The notes beneath the pieces were generated by a model. The model was not told the DNA's origin and did no database searches. It worked only from the letters and a program-made list of their open reading frames with translations. The position numbers were made by a program, and so were the translations under genes. Positions 15,106 to 22,371 of a stretch of DNA of 33,770 nt are shown piece by piece; position 1 is the stretch's first letter; each line of letters starts with the position of its first letter. This stretch comes from a virus. Location: IMG/VR virus record IMGVR_UViG_3300036817_000055, positions 1 through 33,770 of that record, one strand, 5' to 3'.

Positions 15106-15278
15106 CTCCGTTTCGCCCTCATTGGGCCGGTGCGTCCGCCCGGGCGCGGAGTGCGTCCGTTGCGTTCTCGGCCTCGCCCCCTTTTACCGCGCGACCAATC
15201 GCTTGGCCACGCATCGTCGGTCCACGGCATCCGGCATACCGGGCCGCGACCGCCCGGATGATGTTTGCGCCGGGCCAT
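15102..15278 (-). CDS. Arg-rich small protein (58 residues)
   Basis: ATG 15278 follows AGAGGCCGTGAG and the stop overlaps the nuclease start as ATGA. It contains 15 Arg and 3 Lys; the second half is a Gly-Arg tract (RGKRGRGRERNGRTPRPGGR). The middle WTDDAWPSDW is acidic and aromatic. It is coupled to four other basic microgenes upstream. It resembles protamine-like or RGG-type nucleic-acid binders; function is unknown. Confidence 0.65.
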   Translation of the reverse strand: MARRKHHPGGRGPVCRMPWTDDAWPSDWSRGKRGRGRERNGRTPRPGGRTGPMRAKRR

Positions 15279-15279
15279 C

Positions 15280-15423
15280 TCACGGCCTCTTGACGCGTCG
15301 GCCACGCCCTACGCCCTGCCGGTGTCCACGGGCGCGCTTGACACGACTTGTCGGGCGAAGCGTGCCAAAGCGACCGGCGGGATCGACGCGGGAGCGCGGC
15401 CCAAGGTTGATACCTCTAGCCAT
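15280..15423 (-). CDS. Arg-rich small protein (47 residues)
   Basis: ATG 15423 sits five bases after a perfect AGGAGG, and its first base is shared with the previous stop (TGATG). It has 13 Arg and 2 Lys (MARGINLGPRSR start, ending RGRRVKRP), with no acidic residue except one Asp. The strong ribosome binding site is the best evidence that this reading frame is translated. Confidence 0.65.
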   Translation of the reverse strand: MARGINLGPRSRVDPAGRFGTLRPTSRVKRARGHRQGVGRGRRVKRP

Positions 15424-15599
15424 CAAAGCCTCCTCATGGGTCTCATTGTTCGTTTGGAATTCAGGTGCGGCCCTTTGCGATACGAGTTAGGCCGGGGGGC
15501 AAAGCGGGGCAGCCGCCAGTCCCCCGGCTTGACCGGGTTTGCGGCCCTCATAAGATTTCGCGCATTGTTGTGGGCTGATCCAACGCGCGGGGCGGGCAT
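15423..15599 (-). CDS. Basic small protein (58 residues)
   Basis: The start at 15599 shares a base with the upstream stop (TAATG), with GGAGGCGGT in front. It has 11 Arg and 3 Lys in 58 residues, plus a Pro-rich middle (KPGDWRLPRFAPRPNSYRKG). The end contains the AGGAGG of the next gene. It is part of a five-gene basic peptide chain. No homologous family is recognised. Confidence 0.6.
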   Translation of the reverse strand: MPAPRVGSAHNNARNLMRAANPVKPGDWRLPRFAPRPNSYRKGPHLNSKRTMRPMRRL

Positions 15600-15673
15600 T
15601 ACCGCCTCCGCGACTTGCGTGCCCTGATGCGCCGGGCTCGGCGGGTCATTTTCAGGCGGCGCTTACGTGCCAT
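15599..15673 (-). CDS. Arg-rich micropeptide (24 residues)
   Basis: It starts at ATG 15673 behind GGGAGGCGCAC. It has 12 Arg and 3 Lys in 24 residues (MARKRRLKMTRRARRIRARK...). It ends in a TAATG overlap with the next gene. It is too short for normal ORF cut-offs, but the initiation signals are good and its composition matches its neighbours. Confidence 0.6.
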   Translation of the reverse strand: MARKRRLKMTRRARRIRARKSRRR

Positions 15674-15688
15674 GTGCGCCTCCCGGTT

Positions 15689-15742
15689 CTAACGCCGACG
15701 CCGTGAACGGCGAACGCGGCGACCTTTGCGTCTGCGTGCCAT
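15689..15742 (-). CDS. Arg-rich micropeptide (17 residues)
   Basis: The frame is MARRRKGRRVRRSRRRR, 11 Arg and 1 Lys of 17, starting at ATG 15742 behind GGGAGAAGAAGCAG. It is the first of the basic peptide chain, 35 bases after the stop of the nozzle-like tail gene. It is comparable in composition to protamines. It could bind DNA or a negatively charged virion surface. Confidence 0.55.
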   Translation of the reverse strand: MARRRKGRRVRRSRRRR

Positions 15743-15777
15743 CTGCTTCTTCTCCCATTGCTGGTGTGAATGTGGCC

Positions 15778-17403
15778 TTAAGCGCCAAACAAAGTACGCT
15801 GCTCCCCGGCAACGTGCAAGCGCTCGATCGTGAAGTCTGGGGACAGGCTCATCAGGTCGATCTCTGCTGCGATGCCACCGCCCTCAATCGGCTGCGGCAG
15901 GATGTCATGGATTTTGCCGTCGGTGAGGTCGAACGCAACGTCCTGTATGCCGTTCGGCACGCCGCCGCCGCTCGTCTTCACGGTGCCGGTGAAACTGACG
16001 CCGCGCCGGAAGTTGTCTTGCAATTCCATGTACAGGCGTTTGAAATTCTTGATGGTCAGCATCGCGATCCCATTGCCGCGCAGCGCCTTGGTTGACAGTC
16101 GCTTCGGCAGTTGGTTGTCCGGCTGCGCGAACAACTGATAGAGCGACGTGCCGTCGGTGCCGTATGGCGTGATGACGCTGTCCTGCTCGTAGTGGCCGAT
16201 ATGCGTCAATTCCAAATTCTGGCTCGCGACCGACCAGAACTGCCGCCCCTGCGTCGGGTGCCACATCAGCAGCAGGCTTCGCGTCACGCCCCACGGATCG
16301 GTGAAGCGTCCATTGCAGAGCAGAACCCGGAAGCCGAACATGGTCGCCGAGCACATCGTCGGCAGGTAGAGCGAGGTGTCAAGTGTGTTGTAGACGTTCG
16401 TGACCTTGCCGCCGATCTCCTGCGCGTCGCCACCCTGCATCAGGAAGATGCCGGCGCCGTTGTACATGATCATGTAGCGCCCAATGCGGCCGACCGTGCG
16501 CGGGAAGCGGTGCCCCGCCATCGGATCGATGTTCGCATAGTTGAAGTTGGTGACGTATGGCGAGCCGGTGGCGCCTGTGCCGGACAATTGGATGTTGCTG
16601 ATCAGGTCGGTCGAACTGTCGCCGAACACGAACAGGTAGCCGGCACTCGCGGCCATATCCATAAAGCTATAGATCAGCTTGTCGCCGAAGTAGCCGAACG
16701 ATCCGCCGCCGTTGGCGGTCGAGAAGTCCGCGCCGTTCGACGGCGCGGAGAAGCTGACCACGTCCTTGCCGGCGACGAACAGCCGCTCCTGATAAACCTC
16801 CATGCAGTAGATGCCGGGTAAACCAGTTGGCATGACAGTCGCCGGCGGCGGCGAACCGCTCTCGGCTTGGTCGGTCAGCCAGTCCGGCGCGTTGTCGCCG
16901 GGCGAGTACAGGGTGTGGTTATCCCACGCGTATAGCCCCTTGGGCGAACCGATCAGCACACCGCCTTGCTGGCCTGTGGTGCTGCCGAAGAAGCGCGGGC
17001 GCCACACCTTGGCGCAGCCCCAGTATTGCGGCGCGACCGGCTCCCAAATCACTCCGATCCGCGTGACCGTCTTGAGGTCGAGGTCCACCTGATCGACGTT
17101 TCCGTCGGACAGAAACATCCAGCCAAAACGCCCGCCAGCAGGGGGGCCGGGTGCGGCAAACTGTGGAGTGGGATCGCCGATGAACCCGAAGAAGATACGT
17201 AGGATCGTAACGCCCGCTGGAGCGGTGTAGATCGCCGGTCCATGACCCCAGCAAGAGCGGAGGTTTCCGGGTCCGATCGCGAATAGGTTCTCATTCCAGA
17301 ACTCCTCTTGATCGTCGATGGTGCCGCGCGTGCTCTGCTGGTTCAGTCCTCTCCACTGCTCCAGCGTGTCTACCTCGGGAGGGTTGGCGCTCTGCGTTGG
17401 CAT
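15778..17403 (-). CDS. Tail nozzle / DNA-stabilisation-like structural protein
   Basis: 541 residues, behind GGGAAGAGA. The sequence is beta-rich with repeated blade-like units ending in aromatic strands (GIYCMEVYQERLFVAG, LIYSFMDMAASAGYLFVFGDSSTDLI, GRIGRYMIMYNGAGIFLM, RVLLCNGRF, RSLLLMWHPTQGRQFWSV). Beta-propeller tail proteins of short-tailed phages, such as the P22 gp10 class, have this look, so I propose a nozzle or hub. The assignment rests on pattern and on its place after the adaptor-like gene. A 21-bp operator copy lies upstream, inside the end of the preceding gene. Confidence 0.65.
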   Translation of the reverse strand: MPTQSANPPEVDTLEQWRGLNQQSTRGTIDDQEEFWNENLFAIGPGNLRSCWGHGPAIYTAPAGVTILRIFFGFIGDPTPQFAAPGPPAGGRFGWMFLSDGNVDQVDLDLKTVTRIGVIWEPVAPQYWGCAKVWRPRFFGSTTGQQGGVLIGSPKGLYAWDNHTLYSPGDNAPDWLTDQAESGSPPPATVMPTGLPGIYCMEVYQERLFVAGKDVVSFSAPSNGADFSTANGGGSFGYFGDKLIYSFMDMAASAGYLFVFGDSSTDLISNIQLSGTGATGSPYVTNFNYANIDPMAGHRFPRTVGRIGRYMIMYNGAGIFLMQGGDAQEIGGKVTNVYNTLDTSLYLPTMCSATMFGFRVLLCNGRFTDPWGVTRSLLLMWHPTQGRQFWSVASQNLELTHIGHYEQDSVITPYGTDGTSLYQLFAQPDNQLPKRLSTKALRGNGIAMLTIKNFKRLYMELQDNFRRGVSFTGTVKTSGGGVPNGIQDVAFDLTDGKIHDILPQPIEGGGIAAEIDLMSLSPDFTIERLHVAGEQRTLFGA

Positions 17404-17406
17404 CTG

Positions 17407-17928
17407 TCATTCTCTTCCCAAAGAAAATTCCGGAATGTCAAGTAAAATGCTTGACAGTAACAGGTCCAACGCGGCACGCACGTCCTGCGGCGATACCCCC
17501 TGATCCTCCAGATTGGCGACCTCGATCAGCAGCAGGTCGTACATGTCTTCGTCTGACAGCGAGATGACCTCCCCCTTGCGACGATCGGTGACCTGATACG
17601 GAGGTCCGCGTCTCACGGCATCCACGAACGCAGGTGGCCGATCGCAGGAGCAGAAGATGTACGCCAGCCGTTCGGCCGGCTCGCCGATCAGGATTTTCAC
17701 AAGCCCGCGTCCCTTGATCGGCACGGTGGCGTGGCGGAAGGCGTTGGTCCCGTAGATCGAATGAAACAGCCCGGCTAAACAAACGTACTCGGGCGCGCGT
17801 TGCTTTTCGAGCAGAGCATGAGTGCCCACAAGATGATCGAACAGCGTTCGACCGGAATGCTTTACACCACCAGCCACGGCGCGCAGGAATGTCTCGGTCA
17901 GCTTATCGATCATTGGCGTGCCCGTCAT
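17407..17928 (-). CDS. DUF6817-like (degenerate HD-type) protein
   Basis: 173 residues starting in an ATGA overlap. The core HSGRTLFDHLVGTHALLEKQRAPEYVCLAGLFHSIYGTNAFRH followed by GEPAERLAYIFC is typical of a family that I recall as DUF6817. It is helical and HD-domain-like, but the HD pair appears as HS, so metal phosphohydrolase activity is doubtful. The C-terminal part is helical and acidic. It is the third gene in a cassette with the oxygenase and a zinc ribbon. Its distal end contains a copy of the palindromic operator. Confidence 0.65.
   Translation of the reverse strand: MTGTPMIDKLTETFLRAVAGGVKHSGRTLFDHLVGTHALLEKQRAPEYVCLAGLFHSIYGTNAFRHATVPIKGRGLVKILIGEPAERLAYIFCSCDRPPAFVDAVRRGPPYQVTDRRKGEVISLSDEDMYDLLLIEVANLEDQGVSPQDVRAALDLLLSSILLDIPEFSLGRE
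17436..17456. promoter_or_regulatory. 21-bp palindromic operator upstream of the nozzle-like gene
   Basis: TGTCAAGT, aaaat and GCTTGACA match the operator consensus at 15 of 16 half-site positions. The arms pair perfectly over 7 bp. It lies in the last codons of the DUF6817-like gene, 33 bases before the start of the tail gene. A leftward TTGACA is present but I see no good -10 at 16-18 bases. Confidence 0.55.
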
Positions 17929-18131
17929 TGTGGATTGAACCGCGCGGCGAACTGCCGCTTGGCCTCCGCCTCATCCAACATCATACAATCGAAGCAGACA
18001 TTCTTGCCGCCGGGGCCATAGGGCCGCAGTTCCTCGGTCTTGCCGCATATCTCGCATTTGCCGTCGTAGTCGTGCGGGTCACGGCGATCCATGATCGTGA
18101 CGTTGCCCTTGCGTTCAAATAGTTTCGCCAT
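17925..18131 (-). CDS. Small zinc-ribbon protein
   Basis: 68 residues. Two CxxC knuckles (KCEICGK and VCFDC) flank an LRPYGPGGK segment, giving a treble-clef or ribbon type zinc site. The C-terminal helix is EAEAKRQFAARF. A start at an internal MDRRDPHD is also possible. It overlaps the oxygenase end by 17 bases and the next gene by four. Similar ribbons in phages have no assigned role. Confidence 0.75.
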   Translation of the reverse strand: MAKLFERKGNVTIMDRRDPHDYDGKCEICGKTEELRPYGPGGKNVCFDCMMLDEAEAKRQFAARFNPQ

Positions 18132-18714
18132 GGTTGGTGTCCGTCTTGAACATCAGCGTGACGCGCAGCACCGGGCAGGTCCGCGAGACCCCGCGCGCCA
18201 CATGCGGGATCGTGCCATCGAACACCAGCATCCGGTTCGGGCGCGGGTAGACGCTGGCGATGATATCGGTTTTGTCTTCGTTGAAGAAGACGGTTTCGCC
18301 GCCCCAGTCAGGATGCCAGCGTTGGTGCGGGTAGTACACGCAGGTGAAGGTGCCCGGTACGGTGCTGTCGGTGTGCAGCGTGCCGTCGCTGCCATAGGTG
18401 TGGCCGTTGGCGTAGCAACGGATCAATCGATGTCCAAGCAACGGCCCGTTTGCCAATGACAGCCACAAGCCATGGATCAGGGGGAACGCACGCAATCCCG
18501 GCTCGCAGTCGTAGACCTCTCCGTCAGCGGGGCGGTGCCCGCCAAAATGCCGATGCCAGAACGCGAACGTGTCAATCTTCTCGCTTGACTTCCATCCAAA
18601 CTTCCACGCGGCCTCGCCGCCGGCATGGTGCAGGTAATTGTTGACATCTCGCCGCCGCTCGTCCGGCAGTACGTCGTCGTGGATGCGATAATCAGCCGTC
18701 GCCACCGTCGCCAC
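18115..18714 (-). CDS. 2-oxoglutarate/Fe(II)-dependent oxygenase (prolyl-4-hydroxylase-like)
   Basis: About 199 residues if started at GTG 18714; GTG 18705 is an alternative, and no ATG is available near the fold start. The iron triad is H114-x-D116 (LHTDST) and H171 (GTIPHVAR). The likely 2-oxoglutarate Arg is R184 (VLRVTLMFK). The double-stranded beta-helix core reads TFTCVYYPHQRWHPDWGGETVFF and RPNRMLVFDGTIPH. The N-terminal 24 bases overlap the Gly-rich gene. Family members hydroxylate Pro, Lys, Asn or nucleobases; the substrate is unknown. Neighbouring Gly/Pro-rich virion proteins are possible targets, which is inference. Confidence 0.85.
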   Translation of the reverse strand: MATVATADYRIHDDVLPDERRRDVNNYLHHAGGEAAWKFGWKSSEKIDTFAFWHRHFGGHRPADGEVYDCEPGLRAFPLIHGLWLSLANGPLLGHRLIRCYANGHTYGSDGTLHTDSTVPGTFTCVYYPHQRWHPDWGGETVFFNEDKTDIIASVYPRPNRMLVFDGTIPHVARGVSRTCPVLRVTLMFKTDTNHGETI

Positions 18715-19741
18715 CACCACCACCACCGTCGCCTCCGCCGCCTCCGCCGCCGTCGCCGCCACCACCACCATCGCCAGCGCCAGCGCCGCCACCGTCAGCG
18801 CCGCCACCGTCAGCGCCGCCACCGTCAGCGCCACCACCGTCAGCGCCGTCGGCGCCATCCGTGCCGTCATCGCCGGTAGTGCCGTCAACACCGGCATCAA
18901 CGCCAGTATCAGCGCTCACACCATCCATGCCCGGGCCGAAGCCGCTCGGGCCGAAGCCGCCGAAGCCCTCGCCCATGCCGAAACCCTCACCGAGGCCAGT
19001 GCCAACGCCCGGTCCCACGGCGGCGCCGATGCCTGCATCCTCGGCGCCATAGCCCATGCCCGGGCCGAAGCCGGCCGGGCCGAAGCCGCCATAGCCCTGA
19101 CCCATGCCGCCCGGGCCGAAGCCGCCCAAGCCGACGCCCATGCCGACGCCTTCAGCGCCGGTAATGCCTGCGGCTGGACCGAAGCCATCGACGCCCGGTC
19201 CGCTGACGCCCGGAGCCCCGACGCCATCGACGCCCGGAGCACCGGCACCCGGAGCACCGGCACCCGGTCCGCCGACACCAGCACCGCCCGGTCCGCCGAC
19301 ACCACCGCCCGGTCCGCCGACACCAGCACCATCGACACCACCGCCGACGCCGGCACCACCACCACCGACACCACCACCACCGACGCCAGCGCCATCGCCG
19401 CCACCGCCACCGCCGAAGCCGCCGAAGCCACCGCCGCCGCCGAAGCCATCGCCTCCGAAGCCACCGCCGCCGTAGCCACCGCCCTTACTGCTGTTTGGAT
19501 ACGCGCCGCCGTAGCTGCCGGCTGGAGCCAGTCCGCCACCGGGAGCCATGCCGTCGCCGCCGGCTGGAGCCAGTCCGCCACCGCCCATACCTCCGGCGCT
19601 CATCAGGGTGTTCATCATCGAGTGCAGCGCACCGATTGCCTGTGGGCTCCAGCCGGCGGTGGTGTTGGGGTTTGCATTCGCCAGTTGGCGGAGTGACGGT
19701 GAGAGGGTGCCTATTTGACCCCGGACGTTTGGGTTTGGCAT
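18692..19741 (-). CDS. Extremely Gly-rich structural protein
   Basis: 349 residues, starting in a TGATG overlap. Residues 1-50 are ordinary (MPNPNVRGQIGTLSPSLRQLANANPNTTAG, then a short helix). After that the protein is mostly Gly with Ala, Val, Pro and Asp: a GGFGGDGFGG part, a GPG/GAPG part (about 155-185, short collagen-like triplets but not a regular Gly-X-Y array), two copies of GGFGP[AS]GFGPGM, and an Asp-Gly tail (ADGGG four times, then GGGDGG). It has no fold I can name. It lies between an adaptor-like gene and the oxygenase. Repeat length probably varies by slippage. Confidence 0.7.
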   Translation of the reverse strand: MPNPNVRGQIGTLSPSLRQLANANPNTTAGWSPQAIGALHSMMNTLMSAGGMGGGGLAPAGGDGMAPGGGLAPAGSYGGAYPNSSKGGGYGGGGFGGDGFGGGGGFGGFGGGGGGDGAGVGGGGVGGGGAGVGGGVDGAGVGGPGGGVGGPGGAGVGGPGAGAPGAGAPGVDGVGAPGVSGPGVDGFGPAAGITGAEGVGMGVGLGGFGPGGMGQGYGGFGPAGFGPGMGYGAEDAGIGAAVGPGVGTGLGEGFGMGEGFGGFGPSGFGPGMDGVSADTGVDAGVDGTTGDDGTDGADGADGGGADGGGADGGGADGGGAGAGDGGGGGDGGGGGGGDGGGGGGDGGDG

Positions 19742-20433
19742 CACGCGCTCCTGAGAGTTGCGCCGTAGGCGTTGGCGATGAACTGCGGGCAGACGACTGC
19801 GGCGCACATCGGCAACTCGGTGTTGAACAACTGCGCCATCGCTTGCGCGTCCTCGCGCCGCTGCTGCTGCATCAGGGCCAGCACGGCCGCCCAGTACGGC
19901 ACCGCGTCGGTCCACGGGTAGGGGATCGGGTCGGGATCGTCGTCCGTCAGCAGCGGGAGCGGGACACAGGTGAGGTCCACGTCCATCGGCATTTCCATCG
20001 ACGGGATCGGCGCGAGGTAAAGCTTGCCAATGGGACCGTCGTTGAATTGCGCGTACCAGCCCGGCTCGCTGATCGCGCCGTAGAACGTGCCGTTGTAGAT
20101 GCGGAAGCGCGCCTGAAAGTCGGTCCAGACGACGCGGCGCCACATTGGCTTCCAGCCACCCTTACCGATCGCGACCGCGAGCGATCGGCAGCCGAGGATC
20201 GATTGCACGCCGGTCATTTCCTTTTGGACGAGCGCATTCCAGTCGGAGAACGGATAGATTTCTTGACCGGGCTTAGTCACCGTCCCGGGTGGGACGACGC
20301 GAAGGCACCCGCTTGAAGCGGCTACCCTTCGGCGGGCTCGGTTGATGTAGTTCGTCAGCGTCGGGAGAGGAAAAAACTGCCCCTGCGCGTCGTTGAGGAA
20401 AAGCTGCGTCTCCGTGATGTAGCGATCCAACAT
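19741..20433 (-). CDS. Head-tail adaptor-like protein
   Basis: 230 residues, behind GGGAGTTTCGGCC. The N-terminal helix pattern ITETQLFLNDAQGQFFPLPTLTNYINRARRRVAASSGCLR is typical of small adaptor proteins that bind beneath the portal in short-tailed phages. A beta-rich middle (FRIYNGTFYGAISEPGWYAQF, GKLYLAPIPS, VDLTCVPLPL) and a C-terminal helix (YWAAVLALMQQQRREDAQAMAQLF) follow. The position is downstream of the capsid. The assignment is by pattern, not by a unique motif. Confidence 0.65.
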   Translation of the reverse strand: MLDRYITETQLFLNDAQGQFFPLPTLTNYINRARRRVAASSGCLRVVPPGTVTKPGQEIYPFSDWNALVQKEMTGVQSILGCRSLAVAIGKGGWKPMWRRVVWTDFQARFRIYNGTFYGAISEPGWYAQFNDGPIGKLYLAPIPSMEMPMDVDLTCVPLPLLTDDDPDPIPYPWTDAVPYWAAVLALMQQQRREDAQAMAQLFNTELPMCAAVVCPQFIANAYGATLRSA

Positions 20434-21037
20434 GGCCGAAACTCCCAGAACTCGGGACAGGCGGCGTCGTCGTGATCATATTCGGAGGCGGCGGCGTTGT
20501 CTGCACACTCACGGGTGGGTTGGGGAACGTGGTCGTAAAGTCCGGGAACATGCTCGCGGGAACGGTTATGCTACCGCTCCCGAACTGCGGCTGCGCAATG
20601 CCGGCCAAGGACGGCGGGACCGGCGCCGATGCGACGGCGGGACCGACCAGAGGGCCGACCGGCACCGGCACGGGTGTCGTGCCAGTTGTCGGGGGAAATT
20701 CCGGCGGCGGCGGCAGTCCGAACGTCGGTGGCGGCACGATCGGCGTGAAGGCGGGGAAGAACGCTTCGCTCGACGACGGCTCGAATGTGAACCCGTTGAA
20801 CATCGTGTCGTCACCACCCGGCGTGACGACGGTCACGTCCACCACGGACGACTTCGCGACCAGCGGCGTGTCGCAGGTGATCTCGGTGTCGCTGACTTCA
20901 ACGAAGCTGGTCGCGTCGATGCCGCCAAACGTGACGGCGGTCGCGCCGGTAAAGCCGTTGCCCGTCAGGGTGACGGCGGTCGCGGTGTTCAGCAAGCCGA
21001 CGTTCGGTGTGATGCCATTGATGTTCGGCGCTGCCAT
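20273..21037 (-). CDS. IPT/TIG-domain protein with disordered tail
   Basis: 254 residues, ATG 21037 in a TGATG overlap with GGAGGCGC in front. Residues 2-85 form one Ig-like IPT/TIG domain: PNINGITPNVGLLNTATAVTLTGNGF, TAVTFGGIDAT, EITCDTP and VDVTVVTPGG. The next 110 residues are Pro/Thr-rich. The last 53 residues overlap the adaptor-like gene by 161 bases in another frame and look like a read-through tail (RRAGAVF..RFKRVPSRRPTRDGD). It could be a capsid decoration or tail-surface protein binding sugars; that is inference. Confidence 0.7.
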   Translation of the reverse strand: MAAPNINGITPNVGLLNTATAVTLTGNGFTGATAVTFGGIDATSFVEVSDTEITCDTPLVAKSSVVDVTVVTPGGDDTMFNGFTFEPSSSEAFFPAFTPIVPPPTFGLPPPPEFPPTTGTTPVPVPVGPLVGPAVASAPVPPSLAGIAQPQFGSGSITVPASMFPDFTTTFPNPPVSVQTTPPPPNMITTTPPVPSSGSFGHVGSLHHGDAAFPQRRAGAVFSSPDADELHQPSPPKGSRFKRVPSRRPTRDGD

Positions 21038-21306
21038 CAGCGCCTCCAGATCGGCTGCACGGTCGGCGGTGGCGGGCATGGCAGCGGTTGGGCGCACGGG
21101 TTTGCGATCAAGCCGGTGCCCGGCGCGCGGGTCTCGCTCTCGAAACGCCACGGCAAGCGAGGGATCGGGAATTGCCCCTGCCACCATGGCGGGTAGCAAC
21201 TGCGTTGCCACGAATAGGGCGGGTCAAGGTTCTGCGAGCACGGAATGACATAGTGCGGCCACTGTGGCGGACAGGCGATAGGTCTGGCGAAGGGTGGTCC
21301 CCACAT
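21037..21306 (-). CDS. Small Pro/Trp/Cys-rich protein
   Basis: 89 residues between the capsid and the IPT protein. It has about 17 Pro, 7 Trp and 4 Cys (CPPQWPHYVIPC, PPYSWQRSCYPPWWQG, PWRFESE). No family is recognised. The start is ATG 21306 behind TAGGTGACGC, only 7 bases after the capsid stop. It may be a small virion component. Confidence 0.6.
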   Translation of the reverse strand: MWGPPFARPIACPPQWPHYVIPCSQNLDPPYSWQRSCYPPWWQGQFPIPRLPWRFESETRAPGTGLIANPCAQPLPCPPPPTVQPIWRR

Positions 21307-21313
21307 GCGTCAC

Positions 21314-22354
21314 CTACGCTGCTAGGAGCCCAGCCGGTCCGGGCGGGAAGCCGGCCTGACCACCCGTGATGCCGTTGAGGATGATGCCGGTTGACGGTTT
21401 CGAGCAGACGAGGTTCAGCGCGGTGAGCGTCAGGCCGACGCTGGCGATCTGACCCTGCGGAATGGTCGAGTACCAGCCGGTCCATGCGAAGTTGGCGTCT
21501 TCGTGGATGACGAGCGTGATGTACTTGCTGTTAAAACCGAAAGCAGTGCCAACGGGGCAGTTGAGGTCGAAGAAGATCGGAGTATCGCCGAGAAGAAGCC
21601 CTCTGAAACCACTGTTAACGGGATCGTCTTTGCCCCATCGCGATGACGGATCATTGTTGTACCGCTCCACTGCCATGAAATCGGTGAGCAGCGTGGTCCA
21701 GTCCTCGACGCTCGTCACCACGAAGTCGAGTGCTTCACCGCCCGAGTTCTTGACCGCCTTGAGCAGCGCCGGGATGAACGTGGCGCGGGTGAGGATGGGG
21801 CCAGCAGCGGCCACTTCAAATCCCGCCCACGCCGGATAGGTGGCGCGATCGAGGCCGCCATAGACGCCGGCCGAGCCATAGGCGTCGTTCAGCGAGAACA
21901 TCTGCAAGACGTTGGTGGTGGCCGGGCCGAACAGCGCATCGGCCAACGATGCCAACGCCGAGTTCTTCATGTCGTTCAGCTTGAGCATCAGTCGGGACGC
22001 CACTGCGATCGCGTCCTGCGTCACCAATTGCTCAAGGCCAAGCGAAGTCACTGGGGTCGCCAGCGCGCACATGTTGAACTCGGCGTTGACGGTCGCTGCG
22101 ACATCCGCCGGAAGGTTGAATTGGCCGGCCGGGCCAATCCATGAACTCTGCACATACTGCCCGGTCTGTACCGGCTGGGTGTAGGGCGATACGCCGCCCG
22201 AGGCGCGGATGGCATTCCGGAGGAGGAGCGCCAGCAGGGGGTTCTGCCGATAGAGCAGAACAACCACCATCTGAGAGAAAACTCTGCGGACGGTTGCTTC
22301 CAATTCGAGACCGATAGGACCGCTTGGAATTATGCCAGCGCCGAGGATAGGCAT
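21314..22354 (-). CDS. Major capsid protein
   Basis: 346 residues, behind GGGAG. The length, position after portal and scaffold, and the sequence fit an HK97-fold capsid of podovirus type. Features are an N-terminal arm with RVFSQMVVVLLYRQNPLLALLLRNAIRA, a long axis helix VTSLGLEQLVTQDAIAVASRLMLKLNDMKNSALASLADALF, PAWAGFEV, then a P-domain-like HEDANFAWTGWYSTIPQG. There is no protease or delta domain in the gene. A degenerate operator copy overlaps its ribosome binding site (22356-22376). Confidence 0.75.
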   Translation of the reverse strand: MPILGAGIIPSGPIGLELEATVRRVFSQMVVVLLYRQNPLLALLLRNAIRASGGVSPYTQPVQTGQYVQSSWIGPAGQFNLPADVAATVNAEFNMCALATPVTSLGLEQLVTQDAIAVASRLMLKLNDMKNSALASLADALFGPATTNVLQMFSLNDAYGSAGVYGGLDRATYPAWAGFEVAAAGPILTRATFIPALLKAVKNSGGEALDFVVTSVEDWTTLLTDFMAVERYNNDPSSRWGKDDPVNSGFRGLLLGDTPIFFDLNCPVGTAFGFNSKYITLVIHEDANFAWTGWYSTIPQGQIASVGLTLTALNLVCSKPSTGIILNGITGGQAGFPPGPAGLLAA

Positions 22355-22371
22355 GTGTCAACTCCCGTGCT

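Noticed and set aside
18570-18590. TGTCAA...TTGACT inverted repeat inside the oxygenase gene
   Set aside because: Matches only 12 of 16 operator positions and has no promoter context.
18700-19490. Apparent tandem repeats suggesting a CRISPR or satellite array
   Set aside because: The repeats are Gly-codon (GGN) repeats inside an open reading frame, irregular in length, with no spacers.
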